Counted from the stretch's first letter, positions 12,156 through 21,604 are shown. The stretch is 63,681 nt of DNA from JBKHAJ01 sp964641125 (GCA_964641125.1 CAZXMO010000011.1:1-63681); one strand, 5' to 3'. Translations and numbers: made by a program. Notes: generated by a model not told the origin, from the letters alone.

Positions 12156-12704
12156 CTAGTGCCGTCCCTTTCTTCCCAGAGATCCCTTCGCTTCGGCTAG
12201 GATCCGGAAGAAATTGACCAGGAGGGGTTCGTTGACTTTTTTACAGTTACTAACAACTTTCTCGCCCCACTCTATGTATTCCCGCCGCCTCTGGAGGCCC
12301 CAGTGGCGGGGAGGATCCCGGGTTATGTCGGCGATATTCGAGGTCTTGTCGGCTATCTTTATAAGGGTAGCTTCCTCGGAGAGGTGCGGCGCGTGATCGA
12401 TCTGGAGCTGCCGCCGCCGTTTCTTGGAAAGGGTCTTGTCGTCGGTCACCTCCCGCACTATGGAGGCGACCCGCTCTCCGAAGAGTGATTCGATATCCTC
12501 GAATTCCGCCGCCGTATCCTCCACCGTATCGTGGAGAACAGCAGCGGCGAGGATTTCCTCGTCGCCCACTCCCCCCACCTCACTGATGAGGGAAGCGACC
12601 TCGAGGACGTGGTTCACATAGGGGGCTTCCTGCTTCCCTTTGCGGACCTGTCCGGTATGGCAATCGGCGGCGAATTTGACCGCCTTCAGGAGAAAACTCA
12701 TCAC
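12156..12704 (-). CDS. Mesh1-like HD-domain (p)ppGpp hydrolase family protein
   Basis: This 182-residue protein is a single HD domain. The metal ligands are visible as YVNH, VLHDTVEDT and a late aspartate in IKIADKTSNI. The blocks EVTDDKTLSKKRRRQLQIDHAPH and KIADK match the Mesh1 (HDDC3) group of stand-alone (p)ppGpp or NADPH phosphohydrolases rather than full RelA/SpoT, as no synthetase or TGS domain is present. It probably acts in the cytoplasm on a nucleotide alarmone or related substrate. The neighbour 12711-13178 lies 6 bp upstream on the same strand, so the two are likely co-transcribed. Confidence 0.82.
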   Translation of the reverse strand: MMSFLLKAVKFAADCHTGQVRKGKQEAPYVNHVLEVASLISEVGGVGDEEILAAAVLHDTVEDTAAEFEDIESLFGERVASIVREVTDDKTLSKKRRRQLQIDHAPHLSEEATLIKIADKTSNIADITRDPPRHWGLQRRREYIEWGEKVVSNCKKVNEPLLVNFFRILAEAKGSLGRKGRH

Positions 12705-12710
12705 CGAAGA

Positions 12711-13175
12711 TCAGTACGCGAGGATTATATTGAGCTTCTTCCTCTGCTTTTTTTCCTCTTCGATGATCTCGTCGATGGCCTTCTCGTTCTCGGGATCGTC
12801 CTCGGCGGAACGGACCTCTTCGAGAAACGAGATGATCTGGTCCTTGTAGGCGAGTCCGAGGCGCAGGGCCTCCTTTCCGGAATCGGGCAGCTCGCCCTTG
12901 AGAGGCTCGATGACTTCTTCCTTGACCCAATCGTTCACTTTGTCGTCACTGCATGCTACAGTCTTGGAAGTACGTTTTTTAAGGAATTCTTCGAAGGTTT
13001 TTCGATGTTTCTGTTCCTCTTCTTCCAAATATGCCAGCTCGTTCTTGACTCTCGGATCGTCGCTGTTCTCCACGAGGGACGCGAAGAATTTGGACCCTTC
13101 GTCTTCGATGATCATGGCAATGCTGTAGGCCTCGTTACAATCAAGTTGGGAAAATCTCTGTTTCACATCCGACAT
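12711..13175 (-). CDS. Ferritin-like / rubrerythrin-fold protein
   Basis: About 154 residues, almost entirely helical. Metal-ligand-type glutamates occur as IIEDEGSKFF near the N-terminus and LEEEEQKHRKTF, with a second pair of acidic helices at FLEEVRSAEDD and EIIEEEKKQRKK. This is the four-helix ferritin-like pattern (COG1633 group), usually a di-iron carrier linked to oxidative stress or iron handling. No rubredoxin cysteine pairs are present. GGAGG upstream favours the ATG at 13175 over the GTG at 13178. It leads a two-gene unit with the HD hydrolase. Confidence 0.75.
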   Translation of the reverse strand: MSDVKQRFSQLDCNEAYSIAMIIEDEGSKFFASLVENSDDPRVKNELAYLEEEEQKHRKTFEEFLKKRTSKTVACSDDKVNDWVKEEVIEPLKGELPDSGKEALRLGLAYKDQIISFLEEVRSAEDDPENEKAIDEIIEEEKKQRKKLNIILAY

Positions 13176-13251
13176 CACATAACCTCCATTCGCCTCAAAT
13201 ATAATAGGAATAGATCAAAAAGGGTATACATAAAGTTCCCTTTTTAGACGA

Positions 13252-15408
13252 TTACTTCGAGGTCATAGTCCAGACCCCGTCCCACTCGGCGGGGGGATTC
13301 CCGAGGAGATCCTCGATCTTTTCGAGGTACTTCGCCGCGGCGGGATCAACGTCCGCGATGGGGGCAAAGCTCCTCTTCGCCTCTTCGAAACGCCCGGCGT
13401 AAAAAGCCTCGATTCCCCGGGCGAAAACGTCAAGGGTATCCCGGCGGCGTTCATACTCCTCGGGTACCATAGGCTCGTAGACCGTGACCGGCTCGTTCTT
13501 TCCCACCACCCTCACCCGGGAAAGCTCGCGGACGGGGAAAGCCGCCCCGGACCCCTGTCTGGTGGAGCGGGATATCATAGTATACGTACCGAACTGCTTG
13601 TTGATTCCCTCCAAACGCGCCGCCAGGTTTACCGCGTCTCCGAGCATGGTGTAGTCGAAACGGGTCTTCGAGCCCATGTTGCCCACCACCGCGGGGCCGG
13701 AGTTGAGCCCGATCCGCATATATATCTCCCTGCCGCACCGTTCGGTAAAGCCCGGTCTGAGCTCAGCGAGCCGGGACTGACACCTCAAAGCCGCCCGCAC
13801 GGCCCGTACCGGGTGATCCTCATAGGGAACCGGGGCGTTCCAGAAGGCGATGATTGCGTCCCCCTCGTATTTGTCGATGGTTCCCCCCTCCTGTTGAATG
13901 ATGTCGGTCATCTCCGAGAGGTAATCGTTTAAGAGGTGGGTAAGCTCCTCGGGACTCAGACTCTCCGAAATGGTAGTAAATCCCTGGATGTCGGAGAAGA
14001 AGATCGTAAGCTCCCGCCGCTCTCCTCCGAGCTTGAGCCTGTCCGGCTGAGCAATGAGCTGATCGATCACCGTGGGACTCAGGTACTGACTGAAGGCCCC
14101 CTTGATAAACTTCCGCTGCTTGCCCTCGGTAGCGTAGCCCAGGACGTTGGATCCGATAAGCGAAAGGAGCACCCCGATTTCCACGGCTACCAGGGGAAGC
14201 CACAGTCCGGGTATGTAGAGGAGAAAACCGGCCAGCACCGGCAAAGGGGGAACAACGATGAAAAAAAGTGCCGACTTGAGGGCTCCGGATACAACCGCCC
14301 CCAAGATCCCGACCGCCAGGGCCGCCAAAACGATTACCGCAACCGCCCCGGCGGGTTTCATGGGCCGGGCAGTGTCCCCGGTCAGAATATTGTCGAGGAG
14401 GGTAGCGTGTATTTCCACCCCCGGGGTCGTGGGAGAGAGAGGAGAGGGACGAAGATCCTGGAGCCCCGGCGCGGAGTACCCGATGAAGATGTAGGCCCCC
14501 TCGAGATCCGACGGGTCGACCGCGGGCTCGAGACCCTGGAGGATTTGGAGCTCGCTCTGAATGATCTCCGCCGCGTTGTAGGCCCGGTGGATCCCCTGAT
14601 TTCCTTTGAACTTGAGCACCAGCTGGCCGGTGGAGTCCAGGGGAATCTCCCTTCCGTCGAGGAAGAGACTCCGTCCGCGCACCTCCGCGTCCGTCGGCCG
14701 GTCCCTCCCGGCCATATAAGCCGCGAGACCCAGTCCGGGGACGGGAATGTCATTGAACAGGGCGAAGAGAGGCGCCCGACGGTATACTCCGTCCGAGTCG
14801 GCCCTCTGCTGGACGGTTCCCAGGAGCTCACTGTTTTCGGCAAATTCCTCTTGCGGGAATACGGCCCGGGAAAAGGTAAACCTTCCCCCGGTAAGCTCCC
14901 GCCATCGCTTTAATCCTTCAGGGATGAGGCCCGGGAAGGGGACTCCTTCGGGCCACGCCGACAAACCCGACGCCTGGCGGCTCAAGAATACGGCCAAAAC
15001 GTCGTTCTCTTCCGCCTCGAAGGCCCGGGAGAGCTGTTCGTCGTCGCCCACTCCGTACTGGGAGGGGTCCGCGAAGAGAATATCGATAGCCGCCGCCTCG
15101 ACCTTCCCCCGGGTACAGAAACCGAGTATGTAGGACCACACCTCCCGCGGCCACGGCCAGGTAAGACCGAACTCCTCCTCGATCCAGTCGAGGCTGTACT
15201 GATCGAGGAGGATCAGCCGGACCTCGTCGGAGGGTTCGCTTCTCGGGGCGTGATACCGGACGCGCCAGTCCCACGTTCTGTTCTCGAGTGTTTCGAGCGT
15301 TCCGGCGGCCCAGAGGAGGACCGCCAGGGCGGCGGAGACGGCCCCCACCGCGAGGCCTCGAAGAATACGGCGGATAATTCTGCTGTGACGGGTCTCGGGC
15401 ATTCCCAC
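13252..15408 (-). CDS. CHASE2-domain adenylate/guanylate cyclase
   Basis: This 718-residue protein has an N-terminal membrane segment, an extracytoplasmic CHASE2 sensor (about residues 40-340, with VRLILLDQYSLDWIEE and the AAIDILFADPS motif), a cluster of three transmembrane helices (about 345-425) and a class III cyclase domain (about 465-640). Metal-binding FFSDIQGFT, KYEGDAIIAFW and DYTMLGDAVNLAARLE blocks are intact, so it should make cAMP or cGMP. A short helical C-terminal tail follows. The start may be the GTG at 15408 or the better-spaced ATG at 15402 after AGGAG. It lies just downstream of the M48 peptidase and is probably in the same unit. Confidence 0.93.
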   Translation of the reverse strand: MGMPETRHSRIIRRILRGLAVGAVSAALAVLLWAAGTLETLENRTWDWRVRYHAPRSEPSDEVRLILLDQYSLDWIEEEFGLTWPWPREVWSYILGFCTRGKVEAAAIDILFADPSQYGVGDDEQLSRAFEAEENDVLAVFLSRQASGLSAWPEGVPFPGLIPEGLKRWRELTGGRFTFSRAVFPQEEFAENSELLGTVQQRADSDGVYRRAPLFALFNDIPVPGLGLAAYMAGRDRPTDAEVRGRSLFLDGREIPLDSTGQLVLKFKGNQGIHRAYNAAEIIQSELQILQGLEPAVDPSDLEGAYIFIGYSAPGLQDLRPSPLSPTTPGVEIHATLLDNILTGDTARPMKPAGAVAVIVLAALAVGILGAVVSGALKSALFFIVVPPLPVLAGFLLYIPGLWLPLVAVEIGVLLSLIGSNVLGYATEGKQRKFIKGAFSQYLSPTVIDQLIAQPDRLKLGGERRELTIFFSDIQGFTTISESLSPEELTHLLNDYLSEMTDIIQQEGGTIDKYEGDAIIAFWNAPVPYEDHPVRAVRAALRCQSRLAELRPGFTERCGREIYMRIGLNSGPAVVGNMGSKTRFDYTMLGDAVNLAARLEGINKQFGTYTMISRSTRQGSGAAFPVRELSRVRVVGKNEPVTVYEPMVPEEYERRRDTLDVFARGIEAFYAGRFEEAKRSFAPIADVDPAAAKYLEKIEDLLGNPPAEWDGVWTMTSK

Positions 15409-15426
15409 TCCTGTTCTTTTGCCGGT

Positions 15427-16362
15427 TTACAGTCCCGCGAGGGTCGTGCGGTAGCGCGCTTCACGCGCCTCGCGCCCCTGGGGAGACCTTTTCGGCGTAT
15501 AGGATCCCATAAACCGCTCTATATCCGCGATCCGGTCTTCGGGATCGGGATGGGTCTTGGCAAAATCGAGCCCCCCCGGTTCGAGCTCCCGGTCCATCTC
15601 CTCGAGCACCCCTATCAAGGCCCGGGGATCGTACCCGACACGGGACATGATTTTTACCGCGGCCCGGTCGGCCTCCCGCTCGGTTTCCCGGGAATATCCG
15701 TTGTTGACCAGGGTCGAGGTAACGTCTTTGATCGAATCCTCGAAGACGGCGGTCAGCTCGGCTATCTCGTCGTCGGTGGCCACCTGGACCGAAGTCAGGG
15801 CCACACTGGTCAAAGCCGTATTGATCCGGGATGTCTTGATCGATTTGAGTCCGTGAAGATGTACGATGTGTCCGATTTCGTGGGCGAGGATCGCCGCGAC
15901 TCCGTCTTCGCTCCGGGCGAGACGCAGTATCCCCCGAGTCAGAAGGATGTGTCCGCCGGGGGTGGCGAATGCGTTGATCTCGTCTGAGTCCAAGATCTGA
16001 AACCGGTACCCGTTGAAGAGCTCGGGCCTGTCCGAGCTCAAGGCCAGGCTCTGGCCTAAAAGATTGATGTAGTAATTCGCCGCCTCGTCTTCGTAGAGGG
16101 AGTAGTCTTCGAGGATGACCGCGCCCACCGCCCTGCCGATGTAGTACTCCTGTTCGGGGGTGATGTCTTCGAAACTCTTCGCGACCGCCCGGGCGCTCTC
16201 GTTGATACTCGCCGCCTGGGATTCGTCGATGACCCCGGTGGCGACTCCGAGGGCGGTCCCCACCTGACTGACCGAGCCTAGGCTCTCACAGCCGAAAAGG
16301 GTCAGGGTAAGCAGGACAAGTCCCAGGGCAGCACAACAGATGATAAGGGTATGACGCTTCAT
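15427..16362 (-). CDS. M48-family zinc metallopeptidase, probable lipoprotein
   Basis: This 311-residue protein has a signal peptide ending in LTLFGCESLG, where the cysteine could be lipidated. The catalytic HEIGH sequence is inside AHEIGHIVHLHG, and the third zinc ligand is in YSRETEREADRAAVKIM. The arrangement, with GGHILLTRGIL before the active site, matches the BepA/LoiP-like periplasmic M48 peptidases that handle misfolded envelope proteins. Its ATG overlaps the stop of the SH3-like gene by 4 bp, so the two are translationally coupled. Confidence 0.92.
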   Translation of the reverse strand: MKRHTLIICCAALGLVLLTLTLFGCESLGSVSQVGTALGVATGVIDESQAASINESARAVAKSFEDITPEQEYYIGRAVGAVILEDYSLYEDEAANYYINLLGQSLALSSDRPELFNGYRFQILDSDEINAFATPGGHILLTRGILRLARSEDGVAAILAHEIGHIVHLHGLKSIKTSRINTALTSVALTSVQVATDDEIAELTAVFEDSIKDVTSTLVNNGYSRETEREADRAAVKIMSRVGYDPRALIGVLEEMDRELEPGGLDFAKTHPDPEDRIADIERFMGSYTPKRSPQGREAREARYRTTLAGL

Positions 16363-16841
16363 TCTTCACCTCCCGTTTCGAGTCCGCCCTCTTCGAGGAA
16401 TGAAAGGAGAGTTCCGGGATCGATACGGTATTCCGATTCCATCCGGTCGATGCCGGAATAATCCACGTCGCTTTCCTCCTTGAATTCGTTCTCCACCCGC
16501 TCGTTGAATCCTCGCCCCGCTAAAGCCACCTCGTCGGCGGAAGCTCCCCGGCGGACATCGGAATCGGAGGCGGTAAGGACTATCTGCTTGGTGGTCAACG
16601 CGGAGGAGTGTACCCATCCTACGGTGCCGTCCGAAGCGGTCAGTCTAAACCAGGGATCCCGCCTCTCATTGACCTCGAGGCGTTCTCCGTATCCGGCGGT
16701 ACCGACGATCCTGCTCAAGAACTGCGGCGCGCCGCGAAGCTCCGCCTCCCGGACGGTGACGCTCATCGATTCACCCCAGGCGAGTGACAATCCCGTCATG
16801 AAAAGAAAAAAGCAGAAACCTAAAAACAACACCCGTTTCAT
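16359..16841 (-). CDS. Secreted bacterial SH3-domain protein
   Basis: This 160-residue protein has an N-terminal signal peptide (VLFLGFCFFLFMTGLSLAWG) and a small SH3b-like domain around residues 25-85 (RIVGTAGYGERLEVNERRDPWFRLTASDGTVGWVHSS). The remainder is acidic and low in structure. SH3b domains often bind peptidoglycan or peptides in the envelope. Coupling by overlap to the M48 peptidase suggests a shared envelope role, possibly as its partner. The function is otherwise unknown. Confidence 0.8.
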   Translation of the reverse strand: MKRVLFLGFCFFLFMTGLSLAWGESMSVTVREAELRGAPQFLSRIVGTAGYGERLEVNERRDPWFRLTASDGTVGWVHSSALTTKQIVLTASDSDVRRGASADEVALAGRGFNERVENEFKEESDVDYSGIDRMESEYRIDPGTLLSFLEEGGLETGGEE

Positions 16842-16859
16842 CGGAACCTCCGGAAAGAA

Positions 16860-18224
16860 CTATATCTCAGTACTCTCGCTTCCGTCCAGCGGTATATGGA
16901 TCGAGAATACCGTCCCCACATCGGCCTGGGACTGGACATCGATGTCCCAGGTGTGGGCGTGGATAATGGACCGTACTATGGAGAGGCCTAAGCCGAAACC
17001 TTGTTCCCGCCGGGATCTCGATCCGCGATAGAAGGCGTCGAAGATCAGATCGACCTCCTCTTTCGGTATCCCCGGTCCGCTGTCTTCGATCTGAACGGTC
17101 ACCTCGTCCTTACCCTGGAAGGCCCGCATCCAGATGGTATCGCCGTGCTCGGTGTAGCGGACCGCGTTGTTGAAGAGATTTTCCAGGGCACGGGAAACGA
17201 GATTGCCGTCGGCGGACACCGTCACATCATCAGCGATATCGATGGAGTAGTAGAAATCCCTCCCGAGTACCGAGGCGTCGTCTTTGTAGGACTTGGCGGC
17301 CTCGAGAAGAAAATATTTAAGATTAATTTCGGTCTGCTTGAGCTGCCACTCCCCGGTCTCCATCTTGACGAAATCGATGAGCTCTAGGATCCGCGATTCC
17401 AGGACCTTCGACTTGTCCTGGACGATATGAAGGTATCTCTTGAGGAGCTCCGGGTCATCGGCGTATCCGTCGATAATCGCCTCGATATACCCTTCGATGG
17501 AGGTCAGGGGGGTTTTCAGATCGTGAGAAACCGCCATGAGGAAGCGTGACCTCCGGGCGAGCTCTTCCTTCAAAGCCTTCCGCATCGAATCAAACGATGA
17601 GGTCAGCGAAGCAAGCTCGTCATCCCCCTCCGTCTGTAGTGTAAAATCGAGATTACCCGCGGCTATCTTCTTGGTCGCCTCCTCGAGATTTTGGATCGAT
17701 TTGTTGGTGGTACTAAGCATAACGCTGCTTACGATCGCGGCGAGTCCTAAAAGAAGGAGAAACAGGTACACGAAAGTCCCTAAGGAAAAAAGCCTGATCG
17801 GCTGCGACTCGTCCCGTTTCTCGACCCGGATCAACATCCTGAGCTCGGCATCCTCGACGGGAAGGGCCTCGAGGAAATACTGGTACCTGTCCATGTGGCT
17901 CTGCATGAAACGGGATATCTCCTCGGCGGTCAGATGCTTTCCTACCTCGAAGGCGTCGAAGCTCGAGGCCAAGACGTTCATGCCGGAGTCGAAGATCATG
18001 ATGTCCATCCCCTTGGGCAGCGCCTCTTCGGACTCCCGTATAAAGGGTGTCTCTTTGAATGGGGTGATCCGCCGGTCGACCCATTTCATAACATAGGTCC
18101 TATTGAAAATCATCTGGTTCTTCTGAAGATAGATGAACTGGAAGTAGGCGACCACTAAGGCCACGAGGATAGGGATTATGATGATGGTCACCACGAGGAT
18201 GGTGAATTTCCGCTGAAGCCTCAT
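16860..18224 (-). CDS. Transmembrane sensor histidine kinase (HAMP)
   Basis: This 454-residue kinase has two transmembrane helices (about 8-30 and 148-172) around a periplasmic sensor of about 115 residues, then a HAMP linker, the phospho-acceptor block AVSHDLKTPLTSIEGYIEAI, N box (ALENLFNNAVRYTEHG), G1 (IEDSGPGIPKEEVDLIF) and G2 (GFGLGLSIVRSI). All core motifs are intact. Its start overlaps the stop of the upstream response regulator by 4 bp, making a classic co-translated two-component pair. The signal is unknown; envelope neighbours suggest a cell-surface cue. Confidence 0.93.
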   Translation of the reverse strand: MRLQRKFTILVVTIIIIPILVALVVAYFQFIYLQKNQMIFNRTYVMKWVDRRITPFKETPFIRESEEALPKGMDIMIFDSGMNVLASSFDAFEVGKHLTAEEISRFMQSHMDRYQYFLEALPVEDAELRMLIRVEKRDESQPIRLFSLGTFVYLFLLLLGLAAIVSSVMLSTTNKSIQNLEEATKKIAAGNLDFTLQTEGDDELASLTSSFDSMRKALKEELARRSRFLMAVSHDLKTPLTSIEGYIEAIIDGYADDPELLKRYLHIVQDKSKVLESRILELIDFVKMETGEWQLKQTEINLKYFLLEAAKSYKDDASVLGRDFYYSIDIADDVTVSADGNLVSRALENLFNNAVRYTEHGDTIWMRAFQGKDEVTVQIEDSGPGIPKEEVDLIFDAFYRGSRSRREQGFGLGLSIVRSIIHAHTWDIDVQSQADVGTVFSIHIPLDGSESTEI

Positions 18225-18925
18225 CGCTCCTCCGTAGCTACGACCTCGGAGTTGAATTTATACCCCACACCGTGGACCGTCAAGATAAACCGGGGAGAGG
18301 AGGGATCGCTCTCGATCTTCTTCCGGATCCGCTGGATATGGACCGCCACGGTGGTTATATCACCATAGGCGTTTCCCCATACCTCGGCGTAGATCTGCTC
18401 GGGCGTCAACACCGTCCCCGCGTGTTTCAAGAGATAGATGAGGACCGCCATCTCTTTGGGAGGAAAGGACACACGCTCGCCGCTGCGTTCGCAGTAGAAT
18501 CCTTCTACATCCACGGTATAATCGTCGAACTTGATAAGCTTCCGCTCGTGCTTTTGATAGTCGAAGAAGCGCCTTAAGTGCGCCCGGATGCGGGCTACTA
18601 AAATCTTCGGGCTGAAGGGTTTAGGAACGAAGTCGTCCGCCCCGATGCCGAGGCCTAAAACCATATCCTCGTCGGAATCCCGGGAGCTTACGATGACTAC
18701 GGGAATATTACTGGATTTTCTGACTTGCTGAAGAAATTCGAATCCGTCGATGCCGGGAAGGTTCAGGTCGAGGACCACGAGGTCGAAATTATCGCGGTAG
18801 AAATACTCGAGTCCTTCTTCACCGGTATCGGAGACAACGGCGTCAATACCGTCCTTCTTGAGATACAGGCTGATGAGTTCCGCTATTTCAAGCTCATCCT
18901 CGATGATGAGAACCTTTGCCTGCAC
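18221..18925 (-). CDS. OmpR/PhoB-family response regulator
   Basis: This 234-residue regulator has a receiver domain with the acidic pair IIEDE, the phospho-acceptor aspartate in LVVLDLNLPGIDG (near residue 53) and the conserved lysine in VPKPFS. A winged-helix DNA-binding domain follows (about 130-230, with TPEQIYAEVWG and VAVHIQRIRKKIE). The likely start is GTG at 18925 behind GAGGGGG. It is the partner of the downstream kinase. Its targets are not visible here. Confidence 0.93.
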   Translation of the reverse strand: MQAKVLIIEDELEIAELISLYLKKDGIDAVVSDTGEEGLEYFYRDNFDLVVLDLNLPGIDGFEFLQQVRKSSNIPVVIVSSRDSDEDMVLGLGIGADDFVPKPFSPKILVARIRAHLRRFFDYQKHERKLIKFDDYTVDVEGFYCERSGERVSFPPKEMAVLIYLLKHAGTVLTPEQIYAEVWGNAYGDITTVAVHIQRIRKKIESDPSSPRFILTVHGVGYKFNSEVVATEER

Positions 18926-19006
18926 AGGGCCCCCTCATTCCCCTTTCCATGTAATCCGCCCTTGTAAGCCGCGTATACAGTATATCCTAGTCAGGGAAAA
19001 AAATAA

Positions 19007-19037
19007 TGGTTCATGCGCCGCGAGGACGCATGAACCA
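19007..19037 (-). terminator. Rho-independent terminator of the copA-copZ unit
   Basis: A perfect 11-bp stem (19007-19017 with 19027-19037) around a 9-nt loop is followed, on the minus strand, by a T-rich run (18997-19006). It lies about 140 bp past the copZ stop and before the response-regulator gene on the same strand. It may also limit read-through into the two-component pair. Confidence 0.8.
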
Positions 19038-19066
19038 GCCCATTGGGCAGCATCAAATAAATCGCC

Positions 19067-19167
19067 ATAACCTATAGGAGGAAGGTTATTATAGTATCCA
19101 ATATAGTAGATGGGTGTCCCTTTTGCTATAAACAGGGGTTAAATGAATTTAAACGAATTGTTTAAAT
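19067..19167. repeat. Two further hairpins in the gene-free stretch after copZ
   Basis: One inverted repeat has 7-bp arms at 19067-19073 and 19083-19089. A second has 8-bp AT-rich arms at 19147-19154 and 19160-19167 and begins 8 nt beyond the copZ stop. Neither has a good T-run. With the terminator at 19007 they make this 250-bp gap unusually structured. No gene is seen in it. Confidence 0.5.
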
Positions 19168-19175
19168 ACCGAGGG

Positions 19176-19376
19176 TTACGTCCCGACCGGATACCCGATG
19201 TCGTCGAGCATCTCAACGAAGTCGTCCCGGGATGCCGAAGAGTATACCGTAACCTTTTTCCCGTCAAGATCCACGGTATAGCTCTCCACATCGTCCCTGT
19301 TTTCCAACGCCTCTTCTATTCTGCTCTTACAATGAGCACAGGACATATCGGGTATCTTAAATACGTATTCGTTCAT
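19176..19376 (-). CDS. copZ: Copper chaperone, CopZ-like heavy-metal-associated protein
   Basis: This 66-residue protein is one ferredoxin-fold metal-binding domain with the MSCAHCKSRIEEAL motif (CxxC near residues 12-15). It should carry Cu(I) to the ATPase encoded just upstream. A longer open frame exists, but the ATG at 19376 overlaps the copA stop as ATGA, which fits a co-translated pair. Length and fold match CopZ/Atx1-type chaperones. Other soft metals such as silver cannot be excluded. Confidence 0.88.
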   Translation of the reverse strand: MNEYVFKIPDMSCAHCKSRIEEALENRDDVESYTVDLDGKKVTVYSSASRDDFVEMLDDIGYPVGT

Positions 19377-21604
19377 GAGTAACTCCTTATTCGTCCTGAA
19401 TTGAGTATGACATTGATCGATGAAAAGATCATCGCCGCTTCCGCGATAGCGGGATAGAGTATGCCGCTCATCGCTAAGGGTAAGGCTACCATGTTGTAAA
19501 AGAAGGCCCAAAAGAGGTTCTGCTTGATCTTCTTGAAGGTGAGCCTCGAAATGCCTATGGCATCGAGCGCCTTTAAGAGCTCCCCCTCCACGATGACGAT
19601 GTCCGCGCTGTCGATGGCGAGATCGGTGCCGGTCCCGATGGCGATTCCCACGTCCGCCGATTTCAATGCGGCCGCATCGTTGATCCCGTCTCCGATCATG
19701 GCCACTTTCTTTCCCCGCTTCTGAAACTCCCGTACGACGGCCACCTTCTCCGCGGGGCGTACCCGGGCGCGAACTTCTTTTATGCCCGCGGCCGCGGCCA
19801 CCGCCCGGGCGGTCCGCTCGTCGTCGCCGGTACACATGACGGGGGTCAGGCCCGCATCCTCGAGGGCGGCAACAGCCTCCGCGGCGCCCTCCTTGATGGG
19901 GTCCTCTATCACGAAGACGCCTAAGATCCGGCCGCCGCCGCGCATCTCGACCACCGTCCGGCCTTGCTCGGTCTCTTCCCGGTAGAGTTCCGGGTCCCGC
20001 GGACGGCCTAAGAAGTATCTCATCCCCCGGTACGTCCCCTCGATACCCTCGCCGGCGGTTTCTTCCACCGTGGAGATCTCCGGGGCGCCCTCCTTGTCGG
20101 CGGGCACCTCTTCTCCCCCGGAGCCTTCGAGGGCCCGACCGGTATAGTCCAGGACCGCCTTCGCGAGGGGGTGCACCGACTGAAGCTCCAGCTCCCCGGC
20201 AATCCTCAAGTTTTCATCCTCCACATCGGCCCGGATCACCACGGGTTCACCCCGGGTAATGGTTCCGGTTTTGTCGAGAACGACGATTTCGAGATCCTTA
20301 GCAGTCTGAATGGCATCACCGCTGCGGATAATGAGCCCCTTTCGGGCCGCTACCCCGCTCCCGGTAATCAAGGCCATCGGAGTGGCCAGTCCCAGAGCGC
20401 AGGGACACGCGATGACCAGGGTAGCTACGAAGACGAAGACCCCCATGGAGACCGCGTCTACCGAGGGATCTATCCAAGGAAAGATCCCCGCGAGGGTGTT
20501 CAAGAATCCCCGCAAATTCTCGAAATTGAGCCCCCAGAAGAGCCCCGCCGCGGCGGCCAATAACAGGACGATAGGAATAAACACCTTGGTTATGGTGTCC
20601 GCCGTGGCCTGGATGGGCACCTTCTGACTCTGAGCTTCTTCGATGAGCTTGATCATCTGGGAAAGGAAGGTGTCCTCTCCGGTCCGGGTCACCGTAAACC
20701 GGATTACCCCGGAGGTAACCAGGGTGCCGCCCAGGAGTTCGTCACCCGGGACCTTCCTCTCCGGGAGGGGCTCGCCGCTTATCATGGACTCATCGACCGC
20801 GGCTTCTCCCTCGGCTACCTCTCCGTCCAGGGGTATCCTCTCGCCGGTCCTCGCCACCACCCGTGCCCCCGGTTTGACGCTCACCACCGGGATTTCGCGG
20901 ATAGTTCCCTCTTCTTCGATCCGCGCAGTTTCCTGCTTGAGGCCGATGAGGTCCCGGATCTCCCGGGAGGCTCTCTCCTTGAGGCGGGTCTCGATGAAGC
21001 GGCCGGTCAGATGGAATGCAACAATCATCGCGGCGATGGTGCCGAAAGAGAAGATATCGACGCCTATTACCGCGAGGAGCGTGGTGGTCCAGGCGGATAC
21101 CGCCCCCAAGGCAACCAGGGTGTCCATATTGGAGTGGAGATGGACCCCCGCGATCCAGGCGCTCCTAAAAACTCCGCGGCCGCTGTAGGCCAGAACAAAT
21201 CCCGCGGCGGCGAGCTCCATCCAATAGAACCCCGGGATCATCACCCCGGCCATATGAAAGATCATAAGCACCATTAGGGGGACGGTAACCGCCGCGGCGG
21301 CAATCATGTTCCGCTTCGCCCGGCGGTACTGCTGTTCCAGGATGTTTTCCGTGGCCTCACCGGTGGAGAAACCGTATCCCGACTTCTCCACCGCTTCTCG
21401 AAGCTGTTCCTCTCCGGTTTCGGTATCGGCGAGGACATAGGCCTTTTCGGTGCCCAGATTGACCGAGACGTACTCCACCCCGGGGACCTTCTTGAGGTTC
21501 TTCTCGACTATTCTGACACAGGAGGCACAGGTCATTCCCTGAACGCGGAAGGAATAGCTGTTTTCATCCCTCTTCGGGGTTTCCAGGGCGGGTGAATTAC
21601 TCAT
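19373..21604 (-). CDS. copA: Copper-exporting P1B-type ATPase
   Basis: This 743-residue ATPase pumps Cu(I) or Ag(I) across the inner membrane. It has one N-terminal metal-binding domain (GMTCASC, Cys26/Cys29), the actuator sequence MISGEPLPERK, the transport motif CPC in ACPCALGLATP (about 400), the phosphorylated aspartate in DKTGTIT (about 443) and GDGINDAAAL (about 636). CPC plus a conserved MxxS-type C-terminal helix fits the Cu(I) subclass. There is no clear ribosome site at the ATG, and a short dyad overlaps the start. Confidence 0.94.
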   Translation of the reverse strand: MSNSPALETPKRDENSYSFRVQGMTCASCVRIVEKNLKKVPGVEYVSVNLGTEKAYVLADTETGEEQLREAVEKSGYGFSTGEATENILEQQYRRAKRNMIAAAAVTVPLMVLMIFHMAGVMIPGFYWMELAAAGFVLAYSGRGVFRSAWIAGVHLHSNMDTLVALGAVSAWTTTLLAVIGVDIFSFGTIAAMIVAFHLTGRFIETRLKERASREIRDLIGLKQETARIEEEGTIREIPVVSVKPGARVVARTGERIPLDGEVAEGEAAVDESMISGEPLPERKVPGDELLGGTLVTSGVIRFTVTRTGEDTFLSQMIKLIEEAQSQKVPIQATADTITKVFIPIVLLLAAAAGLFWGLNFENLRGFLNTLAGIFPWIDPSVDAVSMGVFVFVATLVIACPCALGLATPMALITGSGVAARKGLIIRSGDAIQTAKDLEIVVLDKTGTITRGEPVVIRADVEDENLRIAGELELQSVHPLAKAVLDYTGRALEGSGGEEVPADKEGAPEISTVEETAGEGIEGTYRGMRYFLGRPRDPELYREETEQGRTVVEMRGGGRILGVFVIEDPIKEGAAEAVAALEDAGLTPVMCTGDDERTARAVAAAAGIKEVRARVRPAEKVAVVREFQKRGKKVAMIGDGINDAAALKSADVGIAIGTGTDLAIDSADIVIVEGELLKALDAIGISRLTFKKIKQNLFWAFFYNMVALPLAMSGILYPAIAEAAMIFSSINVILNSGRIRSYS

